Shown here piece by piece: positions 23,987-37,619 of a stretch of DNA of 64,000 nucleotides. This DNA comes from Lingula anatina (Eukaryota > Brachiopoda > Lingulata > Lingulida > Lingulidae): NCBI RefSeq assembly GCF_001039355.2, contig NW_019775447.1:253758-317757 (forward strand), in the 5' to 3' direction. The notes under the pieces are model-generated. The model saw nothing but the letters and a program-made list of their open reading frames with translations, ran no database searches and had not been told where the DNA came from. Numbering within the stretch: the stretch's first letter is position 1; the number at the start of each line of letters is the position of its first letter. A program made the position numbers and the translations under genes.

Positions 23987-25329
23987 TAGATTCCCTGTAG
24001 ATAATGTGTATAAATGCTGAATGTTGGACCTAATAAAGGAACTTGAGAGTTGTAACTGAACATGTGAGTTCGTTGTTATATTCCCTCTCCCACGCATCAG
24101 TGACAAGTGAAATATTAGATGAACCTGGGTAGGGAGGAACATGGACCCCTACACCACAGCGCGGCAAAGAATGTCAGGGGAAAAACATGCTGGGCTGTAA
24201 ACCGTTGCCATGTGCAATTTTTGCATGTATGCAATCTGATATGCCTACGTATATCTAGCTATTGTTTGGTGTTTTATGTAAGTGCTGCAATAATAAAGAT
24301 GTTTTGGAGTCCTTAAAAGACCTCCTTAAACCAGGAAGCAAAGCGCAACTAACAACTACTGTAAATCGCAACGAACCACGATCGAGGTGCAATGATATAT
24401 CCTTTTTTTAATGTTGTCACAAGTTTTTAGATGGTTAAATATCAAGTTGACATATGCTTTAACTTCGCACTCACGGTTTCACTCCCGTGTTCTTCCAGTT
24501 AAAAAATTACCAGGCAGCTTCACGTCTTAGACCACTCGACGTCATAGGACGCGCACTTCCGGCACAATCCTTTATCGTCCGGTTCCCTTTATTGCTCTTG
24601 TATTTCACTTACGGTACACTTTCGCTTGTATTTTACTACGCCTTGGTGCGTTAATCCCAGTGTTTGAAGCCCTAGCCTCTTGTTTGTCGCATACAGTGGA
24701 CGACGAGTACATGTATTTGTTACTGGAACTTCAGTCAAATCATAGAGAAAATATCTTGCATGGTTATGAGACAAGATTAAAAGCATTTTTGAAAGAGTGG
24801 AAGAACAGAGTACCGAGGGGAAAAGGTAACTGAATCATGCTCCTAGGTTTATTTTTTCATAATCATTATATAAATTAAAGCTACGAATAAAGAGAAATAA
24901 TTACAGTTTTTATGGTATACAATGGCAGTTTTGTCTTCTATCTGATGTCGAAACAGAAAACTATCTCTAATTCTGGAACCGTTAATGCTAGAGACCTCTT
25001 GTTTTTTGCATTTAATAGATTATGTCAAGCTTAACGCTAAAAGTGGTCTTCGTTTTTTTGTTTTCCATACGGTTTACAAGTTATGCTGTATAAAAAAAAG
25101 TACGTTGTGGTAGTGAAAGCAAAATGTGCAATACGATAATATGTAAAAATTTTTGAACTTCTGGAAAAGATAACATAAGGCTTGGCGAGGCAGACAACTT
25201 CTGGTCAAAGATGACATTATTTCATGAAATTTGAACATCTGGAGCTTCTGAGCACCTCCCATTTCAAGAATTTCAACCAAAATGACCTTTTCTTTATTTC
25301 AATTAATTTATTTTGTAGAAATTTATGGC
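23987..25329. other. Intergenic, one unexplained open frame
   Basis: No recognised gene. On the plus strand about 24540-24825 is open without an early ATG, ends at a possible GTAACT donor, and reads YMYLLLELQSN and LKAFLKEWKNRV. It resembles nothing I can name and could be an exon or chance. Confidence 0.3.
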
Positions 25330-26085
25330 ACATTACTGTATCTCCAAAATAGAAACATTAGGTCCCTTACATCTCCAAAACTAGCAGAGATAGGTCCATA
25401 GTTACTATTAAGTTAAATAGGAAAATATATACTGGCAATCTAACTGTGACCTTAAAATTGACATTTGGCCTACTTTTCATCATGAACTGAACTTTACAAC
25501 CTTTCTATCTGTTATATCTCCAAAACTAGCAGAAATATGCCATGATTACTATTGAACTTGAATAGAAAGATATATACTGGCAATCTGTGACCTTAAAATT
25601 GACCTTCGACCTACTTTTTATCATGAACTGAACTTTACAACCTTTTCATCTGTTATATCTCCAAAACTAGCAGAAATATGCCGTAGTTACTATTGAACTT
25701 GAATAGGAAGATATATACTGGCAATCTAACTATGACCTTAAAATTAACTTTTGACCTACTTTTCACCATGAACTGAACTTTGTAAGGTTTTCGTCCCTTA
25801 CATTTCCAAAACCTGCAGAGATATGCCCATTGTTACTATTGAACTTGAATAGGAAGTCATATATTGACAATTTAACTGTGACCTTAAAATTGACCTTAGA
25901 CCTACTATTCACCATGAGCTGAACTTTGCAACCTTTCTATCTGTTATATCTTCAAAACTAGCAGAGACATGCCCATAGTTACTATTGAACTGGAATAAGA
26001 AGTCATATACTGGCAATCTAACTGTGACCTTAAAATTGACCTTTGACCTTCTTTTCGCCATGAATCGCACTTCACAAATTTGGAT
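25330..26085. repeat. Tandem satellite, about five units of 141-145 bp
   Basis: Units begin at about 25372, 25517, 25658, 25803 and 25948, each with a (T)CTCCAAAACTAGCAGA-like start and ATACTGGCAATCTAACTGTG further on. Every unit carries TGACCTTAAAATTGACCTT-type text, i.e. closely spaced TGACCT motifs. Divergence between units is low to moderate. Confidence 0.92.
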
Positions 26086-26768
26086 TTAAACTTTAACTCT
26101 TCCCCATGATTTTGTTTTAAATTGTAATTTTCAATAAAAATATTTAGAACTCTAGGCTGCATTTTGTAGATCTTGTCAAGCAGAACACTAGAGGTGGTGT
26201 CCTTTTTTGCTTTAACATACGAATGCACTTACTCCAGCTGGTGGTACAATACCCGGAGGCGGTATCGCCTCTCTGATCCTCTAGTTATAAGATGTGTAAT
26301 GAAGCAGACGCAAATGCACAAAAACTTGGTTTGGTGCCATTCATTAAACACACCGTTTGTATAAATTTAATTATGTGATTTTTACGATTGGTTTCTTTAT
26401 TCATCTAAAAGAAACATTTGTAGGATGATGGCACTGAGATTCTTTCCAGTCTGTCCAGAGACCTAAGTGCATTCCGTCCATTGGTCTTTCACACGAGAGG
26501 GGGAAGGCAACCGTGGGTGACTAAATAAAACAATAAAGCATTTGATGGAAATAACTTCAGCAGGGATTTAAAAAATCTGTTAAAGGTTTCAAGAGAATTT
26601 TACCTTCCGAATAAGCTTGACCTCTTTAACACGAGTTTCCTCTCGTCGTGACATTTTTTTTTCAGAAACACATTTTGCCACTCCCATTCCTACCAGTTAA
26701 ACTTGACAATTGGATTTTTGTTTCTCATATTTTAATTTTACATTTGGAAATCTAGAGGAAACTGAAAT

Positions 26769-26811
<43 letters not shown>

Positions 26812-28610
26812 TGCCCTGAAGAACAGCTCTACAGGCCCACCCTTGAAATACAGAAAAAAAATTATATGCATGTAATGATTGAGAGCTTAGAAGTTACGAG
26901 GACGATGAAAGAATTTATAAAAACGGAAAAAAAGAGATAAATCTGCATCGAATGGCATAAAGCAAGGGTCTCTCTACCGTCTCTCTGCATCTGATTGCAA
27001 CTAACTTTATAGGAAATCATACTGATTTTTGCGTCCCGCAAAACTATCAGGCGTGTCTTATTATAAAGTGCCCAACATGTAAATGGGCCTTAGAGCCTTT
27101 AGTAAGCAGTTATGGCATGAATGCCACGTGATCACTTCCGACTGTTCCTTAAATAGGTCATCGTTTTAACTTAAAAGTAAATGTCCCGGATACGTCCTAT
27201 CAGATACACATTAACATTCCTGACTTAATGGGGGGGGGGGGGGTATATTACATGTACCCTAAACAAAACCAAAGTTATGCAATGTATGTCTGTGAAAGAG
27301 GTCTGGTTGTTAGACATTTTTCATTTCCCTAAATTTATTATTTATAACAATTTCAAACATTAAGGTTTTAACAAGCAATTGGAATCAATTAAGATAATCT
27401 TGTGATCTGATATTAGACTCAGATTGTTTTAAAAAATTCGGACATCCTAACATAGGCAAAAAGAGTCTAAAAAGATACTCCTTTATCTGCAGTGCATTAT
27501 GTTTTATTGGGCTAGTCCCCAACTTCCAACTTTTATAAACATCTTTCTTTTAATAGATGCACTATACTTAAACTTGCGAACCCAATACACAGATATTGAG
27601 TTTTATTTCCCGCTGACGACACCGTTTATATGTAACTGGTCTTCCTTTTTCCTTTACATAATAAATATAATTCTCAAAAGTTGTTAACTTTCAAAATAAT
27701 TCATCATTTTAAGTAAATTTACCAAATTATGTTTGAAAAGAAGAATGATCCTCTCACTGCTTTAGATAATTATGATTAATTTTTAAAGTGAAAAACGTTT
27801 GGTCCAAAAATTTGATCCAAAGTGATTGTTATCAGCTTTTTATAGTCAATTGTCAACAGCTGAACTAGCTGCAGCTGCACGGCACACCCATAAAGCTTTT
27901 TAGTATGTAATAGATTCTACGCAAAATATAGTCCTCTTTCATGTAGAGTTCCGCGACAAGTGCTATCGCACTAGTTACAACTGTACATGACCAGCCACCC
28001 GTTATATGTGATATAAGAGAGTGTATTTGTCAAGGCGAAGGTTGTAACGGCCTTTTCCTACATTTTAGCACAATACAAGTGCCAGCCGCCGGATTATCTG
28101 ATGCATGAATGCAATTCTGAACAGTTTTGAAAATTAATTAACTAAAGTATGCACTTAAGGGAGCTATATTTTCTGTTTTCTGGGCAGTTATTTTATTTCC
28201 TCATAAAATAATAACATGAATTTTGCTTCGTGATCAGGTTAATCCGCGTTGCCCGCCAAGAAAAGTTGTTTTTGAAAGGTTATGCATATTATATTAACTT
28301 CCTAGCTTTTTGAGTCTGTTTGCATAAGTGTTTGCAGTATTATGCAGAAAGTTAAAGATGGATTTTGTTAAAATTTTCAGGATATGTCATAAATGTCTTA
28401 ACTTGGAATCCATTATATTTTGCTGATGATCCTTTCATTATCTGATCAATGATTTAATTGAAATGAGAATTGAGCTGTCTAGGAAGAGGTCTGCATTCTC
28501 TGAGTTTTTTCCTAGTTTTTCTAATTATTCTTTTCAGATTAAATAATCAATTGCAACCTATATATGAACTGTGTGCTGTATTAGTCGTAATCAGAAGCAG
28601 CTCGACAATC
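26086..28610. other. Intergenic and 5' flank of the MFS gene
   Basis: A (TG)n run lies at 26771-26808 and a G-run of about 13 near 27230. No gene is supported. At 28488-28530 the text CTCTGAGTTTTTTCCTAGTT resembles the end of the CCTCCGCCAAGG repeat family also seen near 41.9 kb, so a transposon end lies just upstream of the MFS start codon. Confidence 0.45.
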
Positions 28611-30543
28611 ATGAAGGAACGGGTGAAGCGTCGATTGACTTATTTTGCCGTGATTGTATTCTTTTTACTAGAAGGTAAATGTAACAGATTCTACGATATT
28701 CTACTTCTGTACTAGGACCCAATATAAGTTGTTCTGTATCATGAATTTGACATGAAAGTAATATCTTATTCCATTTACCCCTTTACCAAAAAAAAATAAA
28801 GATTATGTAATTTTTTGGACGTAAGTGAAAAAAGAATTAGTTGTTGAACGTACATGTACATCAATTTTCTATTACAAAAATTCTTGCAATTTTATTGAAA
28901 CGAGTATTGATACTTACGATACTTACCTGTATCGTTATATCTTCATAATGTTAGCCACTTAAACCATTTCAATTTCAGGTGTCGAATACGCCATTATCCT
29001 TCCCACCGTATATCAGTACCTTCAGTCCCTTGGTGGCGAGGCCTACCAACTTGGACTGGTCATTTCAGCATTTCACGTCAGTGGCCTGGTAGCCGCACCA
29101 ATATTCGGAAAATTCTCGGACAAGAGAATAAGTACGAAGTGGCTTGTAATATTTTCAAACTGTTTTGAAAAAGTAGGGAATTTGATTTACTTCATTGGGG
29201 GAGATAAGTGGCTACTTTTCGCGGGTCGATTGGTGGCCGGCGTAGGATCCGGCGCTGCAGCAACTATGTTTGCGTTTCTTGCCCGTGTAACTGAGGACAA
29301 AGATCGCACTGCTATATTTTCACTGGCCATGGGAGCACGGCAGATTGGTCTTCTAATAGGTCCAGGACTTTACCTCGGACTAAGGCTTGTGAATCTAAAA
29401 CTGGGAGCGGTGGAAATAAACGAACTGAACTCACCAGGTCTCTTCATGACATTGATGTGGATTATCATGGACCTGCTTATGGTTTTTCTCTTTTGGGATT
29501 TTGCAAATAAAACTGACGATGGCGTGAAAGAAATTGCATTTGCGAGGCATTTTTGTTGCGGTGTCTTGAAGTCTAACAAGTCACCATCCGAAGAGTTGGC
29601 TTTTCACTTTGAAGATGGTTTACAAACAGAAATTTATCCTGTTACTTTTCTTAGTGGCAGACGTCTTTCCATGAATACAGTATCAACACGAGGCAACAGG
29701 CAGTCTATCATGCATCGCGTTGCCGATATAGCACATATTCCGACTATTACTGAAACATTTAACGAAATGCGTGAAAATGACAAAAACAATGCCCCTTATG
29801 ACACTACGAATGTGAATAATGTTGCGGAAAGTGAAGAGACTGAAAGGGCTAACGGCACCAGCAACAACTTTTTAAGCATATCAAATTTTAAAAGGTTTCG
29901 TCATTATTTCAAGAAAACGGTCATAACCGTATTGTTAGCACAGTTTGTCACTTTGTTTAATCAAACATCTTTGGAGACACTGGTAACACCATATACTGAA
30001 GAACATTTTCAGTTCCATACTTTTGAAAATAGTTTGCTCTATTTAGTGGGCGGCGTAGAAGTTATCGTTGGTTTTGTAATTGTTAGATTACTAAGCAAGA
30101 AACTTCAGGACAGATCAATTCTTTTGATTGGGACACTGATATGTGTTACTTCTTGTGTTTGGTTTGCCATATTTCTCGTGCAGCCTATGCATCCCTATAC
30201 CTGGCTCTTGGTTGAGTTTGCAGTTGCGGTATTCCTTCAGTTATTGGGGTTACCGTTCGTGGCTGCAGCCCAGGCCTCACTTTTCTCTAAAGTTACTCCA
30301 GAAAAGGACCAAGGGCTCAGTCAGGGTATACGTCATATTGTAGGTGGTGTTGCCGCCATATTAGGGCCCATTGTTGCTGGGGCTTTTACTGGGCAACTTT
30401 ACGGGTTACTAGCTACAATGATTGTATTTTTAGTTGTTCTCCTGGTTCTCATGGGCGTGTCCTTCAAATCCCTAAATACTAATACATGTAGTATAAGTGG
30501 AAATGCTGAACACAATGAACCTTCTATCAGGGTCACGGATTGA
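28611..30543 (+). CDS. Major facilitator superfamily transporter, MFSD8/CLN7-like
   Basis: Two coding exons, 28611-28674 and 28979-30543, joined in phase (G|GT) across a GTAAAT donor and TTTCAG acceptor, give 542 residues. The chosen ATG begins MKERVKRRLTYFAVIVFFLL, a basic stretch before the first membrane helix. The fold is the usual 12-helix MFS with a long hydrophilic loop (about residues 190-300) between the halves. The loop-2 signature FGKFSDKRIS and the helix text GRLVAGVGSGAAATMFAFLA resemble MFSD8/CLN7, a lysosomal membrane protein. Length is close to that family (human about 518). Substrate and location here are inferred. The reading frame is intact, unlike two copies downstream. 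AATAAA at 31399-31404 is a possible poly(A) signal. Confidence 0.9.
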
Positions 30544-31585
30544 TTTTCACTTGATTTTCATAGATATCTCTCGTGTTAATCCATGATACAATTCTCTGCT
30601 GGCTCGCTACAGAAAAGTGCACATAATTAACCTAAGGCCCTGGTACGGCGTTTAGTTTATTTGATTTAAAAAGCGCGTTGCTTCAAAGTCTAATGCCTAC
30701 CATTTAGTAATATTCAACACACTTTCAGTAAATACTTTTTCACGTTTTAGTCACTTGCACTGTATTTAATATGAAATGTCACCCTAAGTTAATACACAGA
30801 TATATAGACAGATAAGTACAAGTAGATGAATGTAGGTTAATTTCAAAACACCTTGTAAATAGATTATGAACAAAAGAATTATACAGACTTGACATTTAAT
30901 ATGGAATATTTTTTCCGAACCACTTTTTTTTATTTTGTCCTACTTTTCCGACTTAATAAGTCGACTAAAAAGGATTTGAATCTTGTTTTAATAGCTTTTA
31001 ATAATCTTTTCAGTGAAATTTTGACATCCACTCTTTCGCTGAATTCACCTTATTAAGCAAACAAATAACATGGCTGATTCTAAGTAAAACAACAACAATT
31101 GAGAGCATTATGTCGATCTCCATATTTTCCAAATTATCACGCACGGTAACATCTGCTACATGTATGCAAAATTTCAAAATCTTATGTGCGGGCGTTTCCG
31201 AAATATTGAGACTTTTTTGTCTGAACCATGCACTGCCGTAGCCATACTAAGACCAGCCAAATGAGTACTACCCAAAGAAATCACCGCACATTACGTAATG
31301 ATGCAGTGCTTCAGACAAGGCAGTCAGTTTATTGTTACTGACATACTTGATCATACTTTTGTGTATTCTCATAATTCGCACGAAATGCACTTTTTAGAAA
31401 TAAATGGTACATTTTACCTAGCCATATCCTTGAAACTAAAATATTTCATGTTAAATGTCAAGTCTGTATAATACTTAATGGAAATTTATTGGAATTTTAT
31501 TGAAGTGTCCTCTAGCCCGCTTTTATTACAACGAGGTTCAGAGTTAGCACCCTGAAACTTAGCTTGCCTTCTTCGAAGCTTTTTC

Positions 31586-31590
<5 letters not shown>
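30544..31590. other. 3' flank of the MFS gene
   Basis: Contains the probable 3' UTR. No other feature recognised. Confidence 0.4.

Positions 31591-31652
<62 letters not shown>
31591..31652. repeat. (AT)n microsatellite
   Basis: 31 AT units. Confidence 0.95.
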
Positions 31653-31654
<2 letters not shown>

Positions 31655-31966
31655 TCTGTAATGAGTGCGAGGATGCAGTACGGCAATCAGGACATCTGTT
31701 GAACATATCGTTTTATTTTTATCTTTTCCAATGAATGGGAGGATGCAGTATGGCAATAAGCACATTTTTGCACCTAGTCATTACAGGGCGAAAATAGTTG
31801 TCCTGTTAGTCAAAATATTATATGCATGGCGTTTTCTTTTGATCTACGGTTCCATTTTATTTGCATTATAATTTGCGATTTGAAATGATATTTTAATAAT
31901 CTTTCTCATGTGTACGCAATAAATTTTCATTTTCTAGCTTCAAGTATGTCTTTCTTTTTATTTTTA

Positions 31967-32039
31967 TTTTGCAAATAAGAGGCGCATTGACAGGTTTCTA
32001 AACTTTAGAAACCTGTCAATGCGCCTCTTATTTGCAAAA
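31967..32039. repeat. Perfect palindrome, 36 bp arms with a 1-base centre
   Basis: Bases 31967-32002 and 32004-32039 are exact reverse complements around C32003 (arm core AAGAGGCGCATTGACAGG). No ORF overlaps it. It would form a long hairpin or cruciform. Confidence 0.97.
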
Positions 32040-33331
32040 GGCATCAAAAGATCTCACCTTCATGTACCTGGATCGCTTGTGATCATATCGTTAAGTAGCC
32101 CTCCTACACAGGTCTAGTTGGCCTGTCAACAGGTGAACTAGATCGGAAAATTGGGCAACTTTATACCTGCATTTTATTTGTGTTCATTACTTCATCTGTT
32201 GAGCATTCCTTTTAGCGTTAAGTAGAATACAGAAAAGCTGGTGATTACACGAGTAGTTGGAAATAAGAGGAGGCTTGTTAATCTGTTAATGCGATTGCAT
32301 TCAGCGAGAGTCTCAGGGGGTTGGATCGATCTACGTAGAACAGTACTTTCATTGGGAATGAGCCCTAGGTCCCAACATAATGTGGATCCTAGTTTGAGTC
32401 TATCGACATTTTGTCTCTTTCACACACACTACACTTAAAATGACATGTGCACCGGGTAACTACATATCTTGGCTTTCTTCGTCTCAAATGTCATCATTAA
32501 AATATAACACAGTTGTTGAGTTTACTTATGCCCCGAGTTTAGTGTGCATCGAAAGGCTCACCATCAACTCCACTTAACATCTTTATTTAGACCTACTGTC
32601 TGCTCATTGTTTACAGTGCCTGGTACATGTAACATGGTGTAAAAAACAATGCAAGCCACACCGCCTTTTTCATACATTGCGCGCCGGCACTGAAATAAAT
32701 GTAGGAGTTAACTTTTTAAACGGCAAACACGATTAATAAACACTTGCATTATTATACAACATCGCTGCTCCTTCTTACACTTTTGACTGATTGTTTAAAT
32801 TTCTGCTCCCAAAAGGATATTCTTGTACTCGTTACAAGAGAAATGTGATAAGAAAGTAGAAAAAAAAACGATTTACCAAGAAGCGTGAAGTGGAAACGAA
32901 GGACAAATCATGCTTTTATTTTCATTCTTAATTTCGTGAGTAGATATAAAACAGTATCACAAAAGCCAGCCGTTAAATATGTGCTGGAGTTAAGTTTGAA
33001 TTTGGTTAAAATAGGGTAAAACTGAAAAGTTTGTTCTTAGTTTAGACCTATTAAACCTTTATGAACTGGCTCTGATTACATCGTTGAAATACATGCATTG
33101 CCTTTGACAGTTTTTTTTTATCAGAAAAAAAAACACTTAAGGACGAGTGCTCTGTTCCTAACTTAAAACTTGATACATAGCTTCATGTGAATTTGTCTTG
33201 AGATGATGCTCCCAAGCATTGACCATTGCCAGAGAGGGAGAATCCCTCGCACGCCCCTCATCCCCTACCTCGACACACACACACACACACTCACACACAC
33301 ACTCACACACACAGACACACAATAAAAATAA

Positions 33332-33372
<41 letters not shown>

Positions 33373-33833
33373 TAATAATGAACCCGCTTTTCCTTTTTTA
33401 AAATGAACTGTTTTTTATGGTTTGGAAGGTAATCCATAGGGTTTTTTTAGAAATGTGTTAGAAGTTTTCTATAATCAAATACTTTGACTACACAGAATAT
33501 GAAAGAAAAATCAAATCGCAAGTAACTTATTTGTTAAATTTCAATTTAAGTGTTTCAATGTTTCAAAAATTCCATCAGCTGTTTTACAACTTAATTACAG
33601 TAACAATCAGTAATTAAAACATTTTAATTTTTCACTCCGATGCCGCTTTTATCAGGGATATTAATTGATTACTTTTACTTTTTAATTTAGTTGCTACCTC
33701 TCGATAAGAATGCTCTCATGATAAGAAATTGTGACTTAAAAATACAGTATCTGCAAAATGCACAATTTCCCCCATTGAAGAGAGCGAATTATTACCGCGC
33801 TAGGTTCACATATTTTTAAGTGTACTCTGTGTG
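32040..33833. other. Intergenic with a first copy of a duplicated non-coding segment
   Basis: About 32700-33200 is similar to 34000-34560 and 37880-38400 (shared GTTACAAGAGAA and surrounding text). Microsatellites (CA)n at 33272-33320 and (AAT)n at 33329-33380 follow. Confidence 0.5.
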
Positions 33834-34096
33834 AAAGAGACAAAATGTCTGGGTAATCAACTGAACTCAGCGTACTTTAGTCTTGGGAGTTTAACCCCCT
33901 TGTATACAATTTGGACACATTGCTATCTGGGGACACGTCGCGACAATTTGAGAAAATTAATTGCTGATACGCTATAAGAATGGATTTTAGGACCTTTCAA
34001 ACAGCAAACCAGTTTATAAACATTTACATACTGTATTTTTACATACAATACGCCTGGTCCTTCTTACAGTTTTGCGTAATTGTTCTTATTTCCACT

Positions 34097-34118
34097 CCCC
34101 CCCCCCCCCCCCTCCCCC
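34097..34118. repeat. C-rich homopolymer run
   Basis: About 20 C with one T, inside the duplicated flank. Confidence 0.9.
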
Positions 34119-35447
34119 GCAAATGGTTCATTTATCCTTGTATGCACGTTACAAGAGAAGCGTGATGGGGAAGTACATGTAACCAAAAAACGCTTTACCA
34201 AGAAACGTGAGGTGGAAATGAAGGACAAGTCATGCTTTTATATTCATTTTTAATTTCTTGAGTTGTTATCAAGCACTGCAATAAATCACGAATGAGTGGT
34301 GTTAAATATGTGCCAGGATTAAGTTAAAATAAGGTAAAAGTCTTTTTCTTAGTAAAGACCTATTAAAATATACTCTTTGTGAACTGACTTTTATGGTTTC
34401 AGTTCCATCATTTTAATCTATGTATTGCCTTTTGAAGGGTTTTTTTTCAGAAGAAAAAACAAACACTGATTTGTTTCATACTTTAAACTCGATAAATGGC
34501 TTCATGCAAATTTACCTTGAGATGATGCGCCCAAGTTGCCTTTTTGATACTAGATTTTTTTGCTGATGAGATGTGACTATTATTTTTATTACACTGCTTA
34601 CCACAATGGAATCTCAAAAGCCTCCTGTTAAACTACGTTTTTTTTTTCTTATCAAACAACCAGTTTATCATATTAGTTTCATAACTGATGAATCACTTTG
34701 TGGGCCAGAAAGTGGAAGTTCAGTACTCTCTACCAGGGTGGCAGATGTTATACAATGTAGGCACGTTTTTCACATTTCTAGAGAAACAAATGACCGTCTA
34801 TTTATCTAAAGACATATCTGTGAATATCTTGTGAAAAATCTATCTGTGGCCCTGGTAGAGGGTAGAAGGTCAGAATGTCGGGTACATGTGACGTTCTACC
34901 GGGTCAAAGTGACACGAGCCGCAATGACTGTCCAAAAATCATTCGCTCACACGTTGCCAAAATAGTCATTGTGTCAGTGGCATACGAGGCCTTAACATTA
35001 AATGTTAAGTGATCCATCTTTTATTTAAAAAATACGAAATAAAACTTTCAGTGTGTTTTACAGAAATTAAACGTCGTGAGCGAAATGGGGTCGCTGGAAA
35101 CAAAATTAAATATCGATTGCAGTGTCAGGCATTACATCAGGCATCGCACATGTTTCGATACATTTAACGGAATACTTAAAAATATAAGATACAATAACAG
35201 TTATGACATTACGAATGCGAATGATGTTGCGAGAATATTAAAAGGGGAAACAGCAACACATTTCTAAGAATGTCAAATTCTAATAGGATTTAGGAAAACA
35301 ACCAAAGTCATATTGGCACAGTTTCTCACTTTGTTTTACCAAACTTCCTTGGAGACACTGGGAGCACCATATACTGAAGAACGTTTTCAGTTCCATTTTT
35401 TTTTCAAAATAATTAATTGTCTTTATTGAGAGGGGTAGAAGTTATCA

Positions 35448-36130
35448 TTACCTCCGCCAAGAAGGTTATGTTTTTGGTTCCATTTGATTGTTAGCAATAT
35501 TATGATGAGAGTTGTGGGCTAATTTTCATGAAATTCCAAGCTAGAAGGGGCCCAGGTAGGAAACGATAAGATTTTGATGATGATCTATCAATTGATAAAT
35601 GGTTAATTATTAGCTAGATAGCCATTTGTTTGCCTGTTAATATAATGCAAAATGTTATGGAGAAACTTACCTGAAATTTTCAAGAAAGGTCAGAAAGGAG
35701 TTAGATTTTGGCGGTGATTGGTTAATTTATTTATCAATCGATAAACAAACAGAACGAACTACAGGTTTCTAAGGGTTCTCCTAAAAAGAAATCCAGCTAG
35801 CTGGATTTGAGGGCCTTTGTTTTGGACCCCCTGACCACACCCACCACTGGAAATACGGCAGACTACCATTTTTATATATATATAGGTAAGCATATAAGTC
35901 ATTGCCAGGTACAAGAAAATTGGTGATCTTTTCGGGCATGCTCTACCCTCTGGGATCCCGGACTACTAGCTAATTAGTTGATAAATAAATAATTGATGAA
36001 AATAAGAATTGGGTTAAAATGGATTTATAAGTTAAAATTTATGATAATAATTAATGAAAATGCTGTCTGCGCTCTCTGAGTGGTTTTCTGGTTTGTTTTG
36101 GTATAGTTAAATAATTAAACAGGAAAGTTC
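35448..36130. mobile_element. CCTCCGCCAAGG-family non-autonomous element in MFS copy 2
   Basis: It opens with ATTACCTCCGCCAAGAAGG and closes with CTGCGCTCTCTGAGTGGTTT, the same end sequences as the copy at 41655-41942. The interior has AATTGATAAAT-rich repeats and no ORF. The same element family interrupts MFS copy 3 near 39010-39330. Confidence 0.7.
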
Positions 36131-36357
36131 AGGAAAGACCATCTTTTTGGCACTATATGTCACTGCTTGTCTGGTTCTCCATATTTTTCGTGCAGCCTAT
36201 GCATCTCTATACTTTTTTTGGTTGAATTTACGGTTCAGATATTTCAGTTATTTGGGCTACCGTTTGTGGCTGCAGTCTAAGCCTCACTTTTCTTTCAAGT
36301 CACCCAAGAAAAGGACCAAGGGCTCTTTATCGGTGTGTACGCCATATTGCAGGGAGC

Positions 36358-36601
36358 NNNNNNNNNNNNNNNNNNNNNNNNNNNNNNNNNNNNNNNNNNN
36401 NNNNNNNNNNNNNNNNNNNNNNNNNNNNNNNNNNNNNNNNNNNNNNNNNNNNNNNNNNNNNNNNNNNNNNNNNNNNNNNNNNNNNNNNNNNNNNNNNNNN
36501 NNNNNNNNNNNNNNNNNNNNNNNNNNNNNNNNNNNNNNNNNNNNNNNNNNNNNNNNNNNNNNNNNNNNNNNNNNNNNNNNNNNNNNNNNNNNNNNNNNNN
36601 N
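36358..36601. other. Assembly gap (run of n)
   Basis: 244 undetermined bases within MFS copy 2; any ORF spanning it is meaningless. Confidence 1.
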
Positions 36602-37619
36602 CTGGGCGACGTTACAGCTTTAGATTGCACTGTTAGTTGTTCTCTTTATTCTCAACAGCGTGTCTTTCAAATCTTTAAAATAGTAAAAACTGGCATTAAA
36701 AATAGAAATTCTGAGCACAATGTCAAATAATGCGTGGTGAACAAGTTTATCAGATCGAAACAAAACCTACATAACTTCAGATTTTAATGTCTTGATAATA
36801 TATTAATGCTCAACATAATTTCAATTAATAAGTTGCATATTCATTGCACTGTTTATAAATGGAGTAGCACTATGAATGTGAGAATACAGTAGACCTATGC
36901 TAATACCCCTGTAGGTTGCACTTAGTTAGACTTAGTTCCACCGAAAGTGACCACAGGACGATAATGGGCCTTCCCGCTTATAAAATAGCAATAATAATAA
37001 TGAAGAAATGAAAAATAAAACCAATAAAACCAATAAAATAAAATAAATAATAATAATAAATAAATTTCTTATAGAATTTATTACAATTTCCAATTGTACA
37101 TTGAGCGTTTCCTATCAGCCTCTTCTGTACACAATGAATTTGTGGTTTTAGTTTATATTATTCCCTTTAAAAATTTTCTTCACATGTTTGTCTGGTCCGT
37201 GACCAGCTCTTGTCTGACCAATGAACAGAGAACGATTTGGTGTATGGGCCTAATATTTGGAAGGGATGCTTGTTTTCACATGTACATGTAAATTACACCT
37301 TTTGATATGGAGGTCAAAGGTCAAGACCACATATAACATACAAACCAAACCAGACCAATAAATAGAGAACACCCTAATATTTAATAGACACATGTAGATT
37401 ACCCTTATAATATTGAGACAAGAAGGACAAAGGTGAAGACTTCGTTATTATGGATCGTGGATCGTTATTATGTCCAAGGTGAAGCTGACAGTGGTCTTCA
37501 GTACAGAAATCTTGCCCGACCAATAAAAAGAGAATAGCCTACCAGGGGTAGGTCTGTCTTTGACAATCACCTCTCGTATTATTAAATATATTGTCCTTCA
37601 AATCTTTGATAATCCGACT

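Larger units (their letters stand above)
33834..36725 (+). pseudogene. Decayed tandem copy of the MFS transporter gene (copy 2)
   Basis: The segment 35090-35430 matches the loop and helix region of the intact gene (about 29690-30065), with stops and small deletions. A CCTCCGCCAAGG-type element (35448 to about 36100) interrupts it. From 36150 to 36357 it matches 30130-30350, including GTGCAGCCTATGCATC, with an in-frame TAA. After the n-gap, 36602-36725 matches the 3' end of the gene. The first exon and N-terminal helices are not recognisable. Upstream flank from about 33834 is shared with copy 3. It cannot encode a transporter. Confidence 0.85.

Noticed and set aside
36147-36730. Long ORFs across the n-gap
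   Set aside because: They are created by reading through undetermined bases.
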